A stretch of 35,129 bases of DNA from Akkermansiaceae bacterium (GTDB lineage: Bacteria > Verrucomicrobiota > Verrucomicrobiia > Verrucomicrobiales > Akkermansiaceae), in NCBI GenBank assembly GCA_029253285.1, contig JAQWZU010000015.1, forward strand, positions 1 to 35,129, written 5' to 3'. The notes below the pieces were generated by a model. The model saw only the letters and a list, made by a program, of their open reading frames with translations. It was not told the origin of the DNA and made no database searches. Positions 23,794 to 32,994 of the stretch are shown here, in pieces. Every line of letters begins with the position of its first letter. The stretch's first letter is position 1. The position numbers were made by a program, and so were the translations under genes.

Positions 23794-24498
23794 ATGAACC
23801 CACTCATTTCCATCAAGTCTGTCAGCAAGACCTTCAGCAAAGGGAATACCACAATTAAACCACTCGAGAACCTCTCGCTCGACGTCCCACGAGGTGAATT
23901 CCTCTCACTCATGGGGCCATCGGGCTCAGGCAAGACCACCCTGCTGAACCTAATCGCGGGGATCGACTCCCCCACCTCCGGAGAAATTCTTATCGATGGC
24001 CGGGATATCGCCCACCTCTCCCGCACCGAGCTCACCAAATGGCGCTCCGTTCATGTGGGCTACATTTTCCAGCTTTACCATCTGGTGCCGATTCTCTCTG
24101 CCTACGAAAACATCGAACTCCCTCTCCTTCTCGGCAAACTAAGCAAAGCCGAGCGGAAAGAAAAAATCCTGGCTGCCCTCGACCTCGTCGGCTTGGGAGA
24201 CCGAGCCGATCACCGTCCGTCCGAACTCTCCGGAGGCCAGGAACAACGGGTCGCGATTGCGCGCGCCATCGTCCACGACCCCGACCTTCTGGTGGCCGAC
24301 GAACCCACCGGCGATCTCGACCGCGATTCCGCCGACTCCATCCTCACGCTCCTCAACACTCTCGCCACCGAGCACGAGAAAACCATCGTCATGGTCACCC
24401 ACGATCCCAAAGCTTCTGCGGCCGCCCACCGAACAATGCAGCTCGAAAAAGGACGTCTCGTTGAAGAAAGCAGAACACCCCTCTCCTCACTGTCATGA
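23794..24498 (+). CDS. ABC transporter ATP-binding protein (MacB/LolD-like)
   Basis: The 234-aa ATPase carries Walker A (GPSGSGKTT, about 40-48), the signature LSGGQEQRVAIARA, Walker B (LLVADEPTGDLD) and a following H-loop (MVTHDP). The length and motif spacing fit the LolD/MacB group, which powers mechanotransmission-type efflux and not substrate import. Its 3' end overlaps the first permease gene by 4 bp (ATGA), a sign of coupled translation. Confidence 0.93.
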   Translation: MNPLISIKSVSKTFSKGNTTIKPLENLSLDVPRGEFLSLMGPSGSGKTTLLNLIAGIDSPTSGEILIDGRDIAHLSRTELTKWRSVHVGYIFQLYHLVPILSAYENIELPLLLGKLSKAERKEKILAALDLVGLGDRADHRPSELSGGQEQRVAIARAIVHDPDLLVADEPTGDLDRDSADSILTLLNTLATEHEKTIVMVTHDPKASAAAHRTMQLEKGRLVEESRTPLSSLS

Positions 24499-25631
24499 AA
24501 CTCGTAATCCTTGCCCTCAAGAATCTCACGCGAAATCGCCTGAGATCACTCCTCACCATCCTCGGTGTCGCTGCGGGAATGTTTCTCTATGCCTCGGTGC
24601 AAACGATGCAGCACTCTCTCTCACGAGCTACCGAAACCAGCGCCGCCGATACCACGCTTGTCGTTTATCGCGAAAACCGGTTTTGTCCATCCACCTCGCG
24701 TCTCCCCGAACACTACCTCTCCACCATCGAACGCATGCCCGGAGTGCGACAGGTCATTCCCATTCAAATCGCCGTTAACAATTGCGGAGCCTCACTCGAT
24801 GTCATCACCTTTCGCGGTGTCCCGCCCGAGACCCTGAAGAAATACAACCCCAACATCAAAGTCATCGCCGGCTCATACGACGACTTCGTCAAACACAGCG
24901 ACGGCGCACTGGTCGGCCAACATTTCGCCAACCGCCGCGGGCTTTCCCCCGGAGACAAATTCGAAGCAGTGGGAGTAAACGTCACCGTCGCCGGAATCAT
25001 TTCCTCCGATTCTCCCCAGGATGAGAACGTCGCCTACGTCCATCTCCCATTCCTCCAGCAAGCCTCGCGCGTCGGACTCGGAGTAGTCACGCAATTCAAT
25101 GTCAAAGTCAAAAGCGCCGACCAACTTCAACCCATCGCCCAACAAATCGACGAAACCTTCAAAGCCGACCAACAACCCACTAACACTCGGCCAGAAAAAG
25201 CCTTCTTTGCCGAAACCGCAAAACAAATGATCGAGCTCATCGGGTTCACCCGCTGGCTCGGCTTGGGAGCTGTCTTTGCCGTTCTCGGGCTCGTCGCCAA
25301 TGCCGTCCTCCTCATCGTCCGGGGCCGGGTCAAAGAAACCGCGATCTTCCAGACGCTCGGATTTTCCCGCCTTGCAATTGGATTCATGGTCATCACCGAG
25401 GGCATCCTCCTTGGCCTTGTCGGCGGACTTATTGGCGTCATCGGCGCGATGTCCTTCTTCCATTTCAAATCGTTCACCCTCGGAAACGAAGGACTCACTT
25501 TAGCTCTTTCTCCTTCCGCCAGCGTGACGCTTTCCGGACTGGGTATGGCCATCGCGCTCGGCCTCTTGGCCTCGCTCTACCCGGCGTGGAAAGCCACCTC
25601 CCGCCCCTTGGTGCAATCACTCAATGCCTAG
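24495..25631 (+). CDS. ABC transporter permease 1 (FtsX/MacB type)
   Basis: The 378-aa protein has a first TM helix near residues 18-36 (SLLTILGVAAGMFLYASVQ), a large periplasmic domain (about 40-245) and three TM helices at the C-terminus (about 255-375). This is the MacB_PCD plus FtsX topology. The periplasmic part includes AVNNCGASLDVITFRG. The start codon overlaps the ATPase stop. Together with the second permease it would form a heterodimeric membrane unit. Confidence 0.9.
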   Translation: MKLVILALKNLTRNRLRSLLTILGVAAGMFLYASVQTMQHSLSRATETSAADTTLVVYRENRFCPSTSRLPEHYLSTIERMPGVRQVIPIQIAVNNCGASLDVITFRGVPPETLKKYNPNIKVIAGSYDDFVKHSDGALVGQHFANRRGLSPGDKFEAVGVNVTVAGIISSDSPQDENVAYVHLPFLQQASRVGLGVVTQFNVKVKSADQLQPIAQQIDETFKADQQPTNTRPEKAFFAETAKQMIELIGFTRWLGLGAVFAVLGLVANAVLLIVRGRVKETAIFQTLGFSRLAIGFMVITEGILLGLVGGLIGVIGAMSFFHFKSFTLGNEGLTLALSPSASVTLSGLGMAIALGLLASLYPAWKATSRPLVQSLNA

Positions 25632-25634
25632 ACC

Positions 25635-26783
25635 ATGCTTCCTTTCTCTTACGCTCTTAGAAATCTCTTTCGAGATCCCTCGCGCCTCCTTCAAACCGTA
25701 GGCGGCTCCGCGGTGGTGGTCCTGCTGCTCATCGCTGCAGTGGCCCTCAATCAGGGAATGGATTCCGTTCTTTCCGCCTCCGGTTCTTCTCAAAACGTCA
25801 TCCTCCTTGGCAAGGGATCAGAGGAGTCCATCGAACGCTCCGAGGTCGGCATCGACGCCGAATCCGCTGCCGCCACCTCAATCTCCGGCCTCAAAGAAAT
25901 TCTCGGTGTGACCGCGATCTCCGGGGAAATCACTTACCAGGCACCCATCCGCACCGCTTCAGGAGTCGAAGAACAAGCACTCCTCCGCGGCGTTTTTGAA
26001 ACCGCTCTTCTGGTTCACGAAACGGTGCGACTCACAGAAGGGGCTTTTCCCGGCCCCGGAGAAGTCATGGTCGGTCACTTGGCTCACCGCAAACTCGGAG
26101 TAACCCAGAAAGATCTCGCCATCGGAAAGAGCCTCTACTTTGGTGACAGCGAAATAACCATCTCGGGACAATTCACCGCTCCCGGCACCGTTCTGGAATC
26201 TGAAATTTGGTTCGACCGAAACGATCTCGCTTCTCTCACGCAACGCGATTCCCTCTCCTCAATCACCCTTCGCCTTGCTGAAGGTGATATTGATGACGTC
26301 GAGCTTTTCACTTTCCAGAGAAACGATCTCGAACTGGCCTCCATCCGGGAAGACCTCTACTACCAAAAGCTCAGCCTCTTTTATGAACCTATCAAAATCA
26401 TGACCTGGGTCACTGCCGCCCTCGTGGCAGCAGGAGCCATCTTTGGCGGACTCAATACGCTTTACGCCGCCTTCGCCGCCCGCATCAAGGAAATGGCCAC
26501 TTTGCAATCCATCGGCTACACCCGCACCGCGCTCTTTATCTCACTCATTCAGGAAAGCCTTCTCGCTACGCTCAGCGGAACCCTTATTGCCTTTATTCTG
26601 GCCTGGCTATTCCTCGACGGACAGACCGTGCCGTTCTCCGTCGGCACCTTCACCCTCACCCTCACTCCGGGTGTCATCTTCACCGGACTGATTACCGGCG
26701 TCCTTCTCGGCTCCCTCGGCACCTTGCCGCCTGCCATTCGATGCCTTCTGCCTTCACTCCCCAAAGCTCTTCGATCTCACTAA
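25635..26783 (+). CDS. ABC transporter permease 2 (FtsX/MacB type)
   Basis: The 382-aa protein has the same topology as permease 1: an N-terminal TM helix (about 18-36, GGSAVVVLLLIAAVALNQG), an exported domain and three C-terminal TM helices ending with GVIFTGLITGVLLGSLG. The two permeases are clearly related in layout but differ in sequence, so they are likely paired subunits of one transporter, not a recent duplication. It begins 3 bp after permease 1. Confidence 0.9.
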   Translation: MLPFSYALRNLFRDPSRLLQTVGGSAVVVLLLIAAVALNQGMDSVLSASGSSQNVILLGKGSEESIERSEVGIDAESAAATSISGLKEILGVTAISGEITYQAPIRTASGVEEQALLRGVFETALLVHETVRLTEGAFPGPGEVMVGHLAHRKLGVTQKDLAIGKSLYFGDSEITISGQFTAPGTVLESEIWFDRNDLASLTQRDSLSSITLRLAEGDIDDVELFTFQRNDLELASIREDLYYQKLSLFYEPIKIMTWVTAALVAAGAIFGGLNTLYAAFAARIKEMATLQSIGYTRTALFISLIQESLLATLSGTLIAFILAWLFLDGQTVPFSVGTFTLTLTPGVIFTGLITGVLLGSLGTLPPAIRCLLPSLPKALRSH

Positions 26784-26808
26784 ACCAAAACCCAATAGAA
26801 CCAAAACA

Positions 26809-27333
26809 ATGAAATCCACCATTATAACAACAATCGCTCTCACCTTCTTGTTCACTTCGTGCGCCGAGAAAAAAAAGACAGCTGAAAACAACAAAGAGTC
26901 GAGCCCTCTTGAAAAACTCCTTCTCGCCAGCACGCCCGAAAAAGCCATCGATATCGCAGACCTTCGAAAATCAGCGCAAGCCGGCGACACCGTGACCTTC
27001 ACCGGAAATGTCATCGGCAGCGAACCCGTCTTCATGGACGGACGAGCCGTCATGATCATGGGCGACCCCAAGAAAATCACCTCCTGCAATCTCATTCCCG
27101 GAGATGAATGCGAAACCCCCTGGGATGTTTGCTGCGACGATCCTGACGTCATTAAAGCCTCTATCGTCACCGTGCAAGTCGTCGATGACGCAGGCAAACC
27201 TCTCAAAACCGGCTTGAAAGGACTCGGCGGAATGAAGGAATTGAGCGCTCTGACCGTGACCGGAGAAGTTGCCGAAGGCTCCAACAAAGACAACATGCTC
27301 GTCAACGCCACCGGCATTTTCGTGCAACGCTAA
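26809..27333 (+). CDS. Periplasmic lipoprotein within the efflux operon
   Basis: The 174-aa protein starts with a signal peptide and lipobox (LTFLFTSC, Cys18) and a Lys/Glu-rich linker. The core (about 45-170) has VTFTGNVIGSEPVFMDGRAV and VVDDAGKPLKTGL strands consistent with an OB-like beta barrel, and a cysteine cluster in SCNLIPGDECETPWDVCCDD. Related Cys-containing lipoproteins occur in Planctomycetes/Verrucomicrobia, but I know of no assigned function. Its place between the permeases and the outer-membrane channel suggests an accessory part of the exporter. The cysteines could bind metal or form disulfides. Confidence 0.75.
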   Translation: MKSTIITTIALTFLFTSCAEKKKTAENNKESSPLEKLLLASTPEKAIDIADLRKSAQAGDTVTFTGNVIGSEPVFMDGRAVMIMGDPKKITSCNLIPGDECETPWDVCCDDPDVIKASIVTVQVVDDAGKPLKTGLKGLGGMKELSALTVTGEVAEGSNKDNMLVNATGIFVQR

Positions 27334-27345
27334 CATCGCCCCGCA

Positions 27346-28677
27346 ATGCTTCGATCAATTGCCGTTACCTGTCTCATCCTGGCGCTCCTCCCGGGATGCA
27401 CCAACACGACCGACTCTTCAGTTCTCTCCTCGGAACAGATCCGGGGTCAATCGCGGGTGGGGATTTCATGGTGGCAGCAATTCAATGATCAAGCTCTCAA
27501 CAAGGATATCTCAACAGCCTTTTCCACCAACCCCGATCTCGCGGCCATCGCGCTGCGAATTCGTCAGGCTGATGCTTCCGTCTTGGCAGCCCAGGCAGCC
27601 ACCCAACCTCGTCTCAATTTAGGATTTGGATACCGTGAAGGAGAAAAACGGGAGGCCAATTTTGGCCCCTACACCCTCGCCCCCTGGAAAAGCAGCGCCG
27701 GCCTATCTTGGGAACTGGATCTCAGCGGAAAACTCCGGGCCGCCTCAGCGTCCGCCCGGGAAAATAAAGCCGCCGCGATCTGGGACTTTCATGCAGCCCG
27801 CCTCCTCCTCGCCAGCCGTCTCGCTTCCGTCCGGCTCAATCTCTACCGATTCAACCGCGAACTCTCATTCTTCGAGGAATCCATCAAGGCCAGCAACGGC
27901 AGCCTCAAGGCACTCACGGAACGATCCAAGGCCGGCCTCATTTCTGATTCAGTTCTCGAAAAAAAACGCGCGGAGCACGAGCAACTCGTTCGCGGGCAGC
28001 TCGACCTGAAACGCCTTCGGGATCTCACCATCGTCCAACTCCGCTCCTTGCGTGGAGGGAGCAATCCCGACAACACGATGAGAAGCAACTTCCCCTCACC
28101 CGAAAACCTAGCGGCCAAACCACTCGACGAACTTCTTGCTTCCCATCCCAAAATCCTCGCCGCCGAAGCCCGGGTTCGCTCGGCATTCCAAATCGAGCAG
28201 GCCGCCCGCCTCGACTTACTCCCCTCCTTCAAAATCAGCGCACTTGCGAGCGGGGCACAAAAAAACCTCACCAACCGCTTCAGCACCTGGATCGCTCAAA
28301 TTGGTCCTTCCATATCTATTCCCATCTACGACCCGGTCCGCCTGGCCTCACTCAAAGCCCGCAAAGCCGACGCCCAACTCGCCTCCACCACCTACCAATC
28401 CGCCGTATTAAAGACCCTCGAAGAGATCGACTCCGCCCGCATCAACCTAGTCAGCCTCCGTGCCCAACTCGCCACGGCCCAACGCGAATCCTCCTCCCTT
28501 GCTCACTCTCTTTCCATCGCCCGAGAACAATTCGAAGCCGGACTCACCTCCCAAATCGAACTACTCGAAACCGAGCGACGCTGGCTTAAAATCAAACGTA
28601 GCGAGACCTCTCTTCAACAAACCCTCCTCAGCGCCAGACTTGATCTCATCAAAGCCACCGGCGGAGGACGTTGGTAA
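27346..28677 (+). CDS. TolC/NodT-family outer-membrane efflux lipoprotein
   Basis: The 443-aa protein begins with a signal peptide and lipobox (LALLPGC, Cys18) and shows the two long-helix repeats of outer-membrane efflux proteins, for example LRIRQADASVLAAQAATQPR (about 65-85) and a second repeat with ILAAEARVRSAFQIEQAARL (about 264-285). The lipid-anchored NodT subgroup fits best. It closes the efflux operon, 12 bp after the lipoprotein gene, and supplies the outer-membrane duct for the tripartite pump. No terminator is obvious before the opposing ilvE gene, 9 bp away. Confidence 0.9.
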   Translation: MLRSIAVTCLILALLPGCTNTTDSSVLSSEQIRGQSRVGISWWQQFNDQALNKDISTAFSTNPDLAAIALRIRQADASVLAAQAATQPRLNLGFGYREGEKREANFGPYTLAPWKSSAGLSWELDLSGKLRAASASARENKAAAIWDFHAARLLLASRLASVRLNLYRFNRELSFFEESIKASNGSLKALTERSKAGLISDSVLEKKRAEHEQLVRGQLDLKRLRDLTIVQLRSLRGGSNPDNTMRSNFPSPENLAAKPLDELLASHPKILAAEARVRSAFQIEQAARLDLLPSFKISALASGAQKNLTNRFSTWIAQIGPSISIPIYDPVRLASLKARKADAQLASTTYQSAVLKTLEEIDSARINLVSLRAQLATAQRESSSLAHSLSIAREQFEAGLTSQIELLETERRWLKIKRSETSLQQTLLSARLDLIKATGGGRW

Positions 28678-28686
28678 CAAGCACTC

Positions 28687-29559
28687 TTAAAAGGCGGTCC
28701 CCTCGGAGCGCACCAACTTACGGAAGGCGTCGATCAGCTTGAGCGAAAGCTCACCGGGCCTGCCGTTTCCAATCTCACGCTCATCAAGCATCACCATCGG
28801 AATAGTCTCAGCGGCCGTTCCTGTCAGGAAGGATTCGTCAGCAGTGTAAATATCGTAACGAGTGAGCGAAGCTTCGCGGATTGAAATTCCGAGTTCACCA
28901 CAAAGATCAAAAATAACCTGGCGGGTAATCCCGTCGAGACTGCCATCAGAAACAGGCGGCGTGATCACTTCGCCATTCTTCACGATAAAGACATTATCGC
29001 CGGTGCATTCCGCGACGTAGCCCTGCTCATTGAGCATGAGGCCTTCCTTGGCTCCGGCTTTCAATGCCTCGACCTTAGCCATAACGTTATTGAGATAGTT
29101 CAGCGATTTCACCTGCGGACTCAAACTCGCCGGGGTCGGACGACGCGTCGAGCAAGTCACCACTTCCAGGCCGTTCTCATAGAGTTCATCAGGATATAGC
29201 GTGATTCCCGAAGCGATGATGAACATCGAGGGAACTTCGCAGAGGTAGGGATTCAATCCCAGGTCGCCCACTCCGCGGGTAATCACGAGCCGAATATAGC
29301 CATCTTTCAATCCATTGGCGCGAATCGTGTCCAGGGTATACTCACATACCTCTTCGACCGTCCACGGGAGTTTAAGAAGGATTGCCTTGGCCGAAAGAAA
29401 GAGCCGCTCGATGTGCTCGGTCAACCGAAAGACTCGTCCCTCATAGAAACGAATCCCCTCAAAGATTCCATCACCATAAAGAATACCGTGATCGAAGACC
29501 GATATTTTTGCCTCCGACTCATCAACGATAGATCCATCCAACCAGATTTTCCGACTCAT
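28687..29559 (-). CDS. ilvE: Branched-chain amino acid aminotransferase
   Basis: The 290-aa protein is a fold-type IV PLP aminotransferase that interconverts leucine, isoleucine and valine with their keto acids. The start at 29559 (MSRKIWLDGSIV) is preferred; ATGs upstream at 29571, 29625 and 29631 add a non-conserved extension. Typical segments are VFDHGILYGDGIFEGIR (about 21-37), the PLP lysine in QVKSLNYLNNVMAK, NEQGYVAECTGDNVF, and the phosphate-binding GITRQVIFDL and TGTAAETIPM. Class IV also includes D-amino acid transaminase and aminodeoxychorismate lyase; IlvE is favoured by the overall pattern. Confidence 0.88.
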   Translation of the reverse strand: MSRKIWLDGSIVDESEAKISVFDHGILYGDGIFEGIRFYEGRVFRLTEHIERLFLSAKAILLKLPWTVEEVCEYTLDTIRANGLKDGYIRLVITRGVGDLGLNPYLCEVPSMFIIASGITLYPDELYENGLEVVTCSTRRPTPASLSPQVKSLNYLNNVMAKVEALKAGAKEGLMLNEQGYVAECTGDNVFIVKNGEVITPPVSDGSLDGITRQVIFDLCGELGISIREASLTRYDIYTADESFLTGTAAETIPMVMLDEREIGNGRPGELSLKLIDAFRKLVRSEGTAF

Positions 29560-29742
29560 GACGGCGCGCATCCTGCCCAGACCCGCGGGGCTTGCAACCC
29601 TTTTCAGGTTCAAAGAGCTATTCATCAGCAAGGCGATTAGGCCAGGGAGTCAAGGCCACGCCATGGTTTGCGCAGTCGGCTATTAGCCCTTGGCGATCAG
29701 CTAAGCTGCTTCGACCCCATCGCCTGCTTTTCTCCCCACCCG

Positions 29743-31032
29743 CTATGAATTCATCAAAGTCTCGATCTCATCGACCTCGATCGGAATATTCCCGAAGAGA
29801 TCGATATTTTCCTCCTCACCAATCACGACATCGTTCTCAAGGCGGATCCCCATATTCTCTTCCTGAATGTAAATTCCCGGTTCAATCGTAAAGACCATCC
29901 CCACTTCAATCGCTTGCTTGGGCGGAGCGACATCATGCACATCCAGACCGAGATGATGCGAAGTCCCGTGCATGAAATACTTCTTCACGAGAGCTTTGTC
30001 CTCCCCTTGCTTCTTGGCTTCTTCTGCATCGATCAACCCAAGACCGATCAATTCACCCTCCATGATTTCGATCACCTTCTTCTGGAAATCGCGAATCAAA
30101 ATCCCGGGCCTCAAGATCTCATTGGCTCCTCGAAGAACACGCAAGACCGCATTATAGACGTCTTTCTGGCGATCGGTGAATCTTCCGTTCGCGGGAACTG
30201 TCCGGGTCATGTCGGCATTCCAATTGCCATACTCTGCCGCCACATCCATCAGGATCATATCGCCGTCCTGGCAGATCTGGTCGTTCTCCACATAATGAAG
30301 AATACAGGCATTCGCCCCCGACCCGATAATCGGGGGATAAGCAAAGCCTTTCGATTTGCGACGCACGAATTCATGAAGATACTCGGCCTCGATTTCCCAC
30401 TCACCCACTCCCGGCTTGATGAACTGCAAGACGCGCTTGAATCCCGCTTCGGTAATGTCGATGGCTTTCTGAAGAAAGCGCACTTCCTCGACATCCTTAA
30501 TCATCCGGAGTTGATGCATCAGCGGAGCAACCCGCTCATATTTGTGCAATGGATAACGCTCCTGACACCGCTCGATAAATCGCCGGTTGCGGGTTTCGAC
30601 AATCGTATCAGCCCGCAGGTGCTCATTTGTGTGCAGGTAGATATGATCAATTTGTGGAGCCAATCGATGAAGGGCAGCCTCAAAAGTCGACGTCCACTGC
30701 ACATTCTTGGTTCCTGAAATCTCAATCGACTGCTCCTTAGTCAGTTTATGTCCCTCCCAAATCGCCAGATGCTTGTTGGGTTCCCGCGTGAAAAGAATCT
30801 CCCGATCCGCCGGTTCAAGGGCATCAGGGCAAAGCAAAATCACCGTTTCTTCCTGATCAATCCCCGTTAAATGGTAGAGATCACGGTTCTGATGATAAGG
30901 CATCACACCATCAGCATTCGTCGGCATGATGTCATTGGCGTGAATGATCACCATACTGTTAGGCTTCAACATCCCGCCAAGGCGTTCACGGTTGCGGACA
31001 AAAAATTGGGGATCGACAGGATCGTATCGCAT
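29743..31032 (-). CDS. pepP: Xaa-Pro aminopeptidase (M24B)
   Basis: The 429-aa metalloenzyme removes N-terminal residues preceding proline. An aminopeptidase P N-terminal domain (about 1-150, with YHQNRDLYHLTGIDQEE) precedes the pita-bread catalytic domain. The metal ligands are visible as LMDVAAEYGNWNADMTR (two Asp), GTSHHLGLDVHD (His), FTIEPGIYI (Glu) and IRLENDVVIG (Glu). No signal peptide is seen, so it is cytoplasmic. It lies 183 bp upstream of ilvE on the same strand; the gap seems too long for tight coupling. Confidence 0.92.
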   Translation of the reverse strand: MRYDPVDPQFFVRNRERLGGMLKPNSMVIIHANDIMPTNADGVMPYHQNRDLYHLTGIDQEETVILLCPDALEPADREILFTREPNKHLAIWEGHKLTKEQSIEISGTKNVQWTSTFEAALHRLAPQIDHIYLHTNEHLRADTIVETRNRRFIERCQERYPLHKYERVAPLMHQLRMIKDVEEVRFLQKAIDITEAGFKRVLQFIKPGVGEWEIEAEYLHEFVRRKSKGFAYPPIIGSGANACILHYVENDQICQDGDMILMDVAAEYGNWNADMTRTVPANGRFTDRQKDVYNAVLRVLRGANEILRPGILIRDFQKKVIEIMEGELIGLGLIDAEEAKKQGEDKALVKKYFMHGTSHHLGLDVHDVAPPKQAIEVGMVFTIEPGIYIQEENMGIRLENDVVIGEEENIDLFGNIPIEVDEIETLMNS

Positions 31033-31094
31033 GCCCCAATTGCATCTGTTTTTTAATCAGCTAGCAAGCTTACAGTCCTCCCTTGCATTGCTCA

Positions 31095-31108
31095 ATTCTC
31101 CGGAGAAT
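31095..31108. promoter_or_regulatory. 14-bp perfect palindrome in a divergent leader
   Basis: ATTCTCCGGAGAAT is perfectly self-complementary. It sits 13 bp before the start of the 81-aa gene, in the 89-bp gap facing pepP. A regulator dimer could bind it, or the GGAG half may serve as a distant ribosome-binding site. Only one copy is seen. Confidence 0.4.
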
Positions 31109-31121
31109 ATCGCCCCGGCTC

Positions 31122-31367
31122 ATGAAAACCTACCATAACTGGCTCAAAAAACTCCGCAAACGCGCCCAACCGAGTGGCACTTTGAGTCAGTGGGCAGAAC
31201 TTCTTTCCCAGAAAAACGAAGGCTCCGCCGAACTTTGGCGCGAACACCTCCAGGCCATCCTCGACGAAGAAGAGCGCCCCTCCCTCGACCTCATCCTCGA
31301 TCTGGACCTCATTTCAGCTCCAGCTAAAGAGGAATCCGCCAACGATGAACAAATCTCCCTCTGGTAG
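31122..31367 (+). CDS. Small acidic cytoplasmic protein, unknown
   Basis: I do not recognise this 81-aa protein. From ATG 31122 it begins with a basic helix (MKTYHNWLKKLRKRAQ) and becomes acidic (EEERPSLDLILDLDLIS). It has no signal peptide, TM helix or cysteine. The in-frame ATG at 31083 would include the palindrome as coding sequence. It is followed 33 bp later by the phosphoesterase gene and may be cotranscribed. The codon usage and reading-frame quality look like a real gene. Confidence 0.6.
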   Translation: MKTYHNWLKKLRKRAQPSGTLSQWAELLSQKNEGSAELWREHLQAILDEEERPSLDLILDLDLISAPAKEESANDEQISLW

Positions 31368-31400
31368 GCCGCTCTCGACAAAGCCCCTCTGACCGCCATC

Positions 31401-32945
31401 ATGGCAGGGATGAAATCAGCCCTCTTCGCCACCCTCGTCCTGTCTTCACCATCTGCGACCGCTGCCACGGGGATCGTTTTCCATGACTTAAACGCCGACG
31501 GAGTTCGTGACAAAGGCGAACCAGGCCTCCCCGGCGTTCCCGTTTCCAATCAGAAGGAAATCGTCCGCACCAATGCCGAAGGTCGATGGGAACTCCCTCA
31601 CGACGACGACACTATTTTCTTCGTCATCAAACCTCAAGGCTGGTCCACACAGCTCAAGGAGGACAACACGCCCCTCTTCTACTACATCCACAAACCCGCC
31701 GGCTCCCCCGCCAACCTGCGCTACCCCGGCGTCAAGCCGACCGGCCCTCTTCCCGCCTCCATCGACTTCGCGCTCACCAAACAAGAAGAGCCCAACAAAT
31801 TCAAAGCGATCTTTTTCGGCGACCCGCAACCGTCCAACATCGAACAAGTCGATCACATCGCGCACGACGTCATCGCCGAACTCATCGGTACAGATGCCAA
31901 GTTCGGCGTCACCTTGGGAGACATCATGTTCGACAGACTCGACCTCTTCGAAGCCTCCAATGCCAATCTCGCTCTCGTCGGCATCCCCTGGTATAACGTT
32001 GTCGGAAATCACGACCTGAATTTCGACTCCAACACCGACGAAGGATCCGACGAAACCTTTCACCGCTACTACGGACCGAACTACTATAGCTTCGACTACG
32101 GCCCCACTCACTTCATCGTCCTCGACGACGTCTCCTGGGGGATCAAAGGAAACGGAAAACGTTCCTACACCGGCGGACTCGATTCCGATCAAATCGCCTT
32201 CGTCAAAAACGACCTCGCACTCGTCCCCGAGAACAAACTCGTCATGCTCATGATGCACATCCCGCTGACCAATGTCGGCAACCGTCAGGAACTCTACCGC
32301 CTCATCGAAAAACGCCCCTACTCGCTCTCCATCTCCGGCCACACCCACTGGCATGCCCATCACTACATCGGCAAGGAAGACGACTGGCAGGGAGCCGAAC
32401 CGCACCATCACATCATCAACGTCACCGTCTCCGGCTCCTGGTGGAAGGGCAACAAAGACGAAGCCGGTATTCCCCACACCACCATGCGCGACGGCGCACC
32501 CAATGGTTACTCCATCATCACCTTCGACGGCACCAGCCACACCCTCGACTTTAAAGCCGCCCGTCAACCCGCCAACTACCAACTCAGCATCCACGCCCCG
32601 AGTTCCGTCAAAGCAGGTGACCTCGAAAAACATTCCGTCCACGTCAACGTCTTCAACGGCTCGAAAAAATCGGTCGTCAAAATGCGTCTCGCCAAAACCG
32701 CCGAGTGGATTCCCATGACAAAAACGCTCGAAGCCGATCCTCACTACGTCGAAACCCGCGAGCGCGAGATCAAAGCCAACCCGGAATCAAAACGTCACCT
32801 CAGCGGCCCCATCAAATCCGACCACCTCTGGAAAGCAAATCTCCCCGCTAAGCTAAAAACCGGCTCCCACCTCATCGAAATCGAAGCCACCGACACCTAC
32901 GGCCGCCCCCACACCGACAAGCGCATCATACGGGTAGAAGAATAA
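31401..32945 (+). CDS. Secreted three-domain calcineurin-like phosphoesterase
   Basis: The 514-aa protein has a signal peptide (ending near ATAAT; the ATG at 31410 is an alternative start), an N-terminal SdrD/MetallophosN-like beta domain (about 25-130, GIVFHDLNADGVRDKGEPG), a central metallophosphoesterase (about 135-340; FFGDPQP, TLGDIMFD, VVGNHDLN, MMHIPL, ISGHTHWH) and a C-terminal MetallophosC-like domain (about 350-514). The full set of two-metal ligands is present. Substrates of this secreted group are not established; phosphorylated glycans or teichoic-like polymers are conceivable. It ends just before a bidirectional terminator. Confidence 0.88.
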   Translation: MAGMKSALFATLVLSSPSATAATGIVFHDLNADGVRDKGEPGLPGVPVSNQKEIVRTNAEGRWELPHDDDTIFFVIKPQGWSTQLKEDNTPLFYYIHKPAGSPANLRYPGVKPTGPLPASIDFALTKQEEPNKFKAIFFGDPQPSNIEQVDHIAHDVIAELIGTDAKFGVTLGDIMFDRLDLFEASNANLALVGIPWYNVVGNHDLNFDSNTDEGSDETFHRYYGPNYYSFDYGPTHFIVLDDVSWGIKGNGKRSYTGGLDSDQIAFVKNDLALVPENKLVMLMMHIPLTNVGNRQELYRLIEKRPYSLSISGHTHWHAHHYIGKEDDWQGAEPHHHIINVTVSGSWWKGNKDEAGIPHTTMRDGAPNGYSIITFDGTSHTLDFKAARQPANYQLSIHAPSSVKAGDLEKHSVHVNVFNGSKKSVVKMRLAKTAEWIPMTKTLEADPHYVETREREIKANPESKRHLSGPIKSDHLWKANLPAKLKTGSHLIEIEATDTYGRPHTDKRIIRVEE

Positions 32946-32946
32946 A

Positions 32947-32974
32947 AAAAGGCGACCCGCAGGCCGCCTTTTAA
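32947..32974. terminator. Bidirectional terminator between phosphoesterase and sucD
   Basis: AAAAGGCG pairs with CGCCTTTT; within the loop two further pairs (CC/GG) follow one mismatch. A-runs before and T-runs after the stem let it work for both the plus-strand gene and the minus-strand sucCD transcript. Confidence 0.85.
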
Positions 32975-32994
32975 AGTTTGTTCGTTGATCCGAC

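Noticed and set aside
24139-24429. Short minus-strand frames within the ABC ATPase gene
   Set aside because: They are shadows of the ATPase and carry no features of their own.
29560-29742. A tRNA-like or small RNA element between ilvE and pepP
   Set aside because: No cloverleaf or clear hairpin can be drawn; the segment contains only short, weak inverted repeats.
31488-32744. Minus-strand open frame of 418 codons within the secreted phosphoesterase
   Set aside because: It is a Val/Gly/Asp-rich shadow of a well-supported metallophosphoesterase gene.
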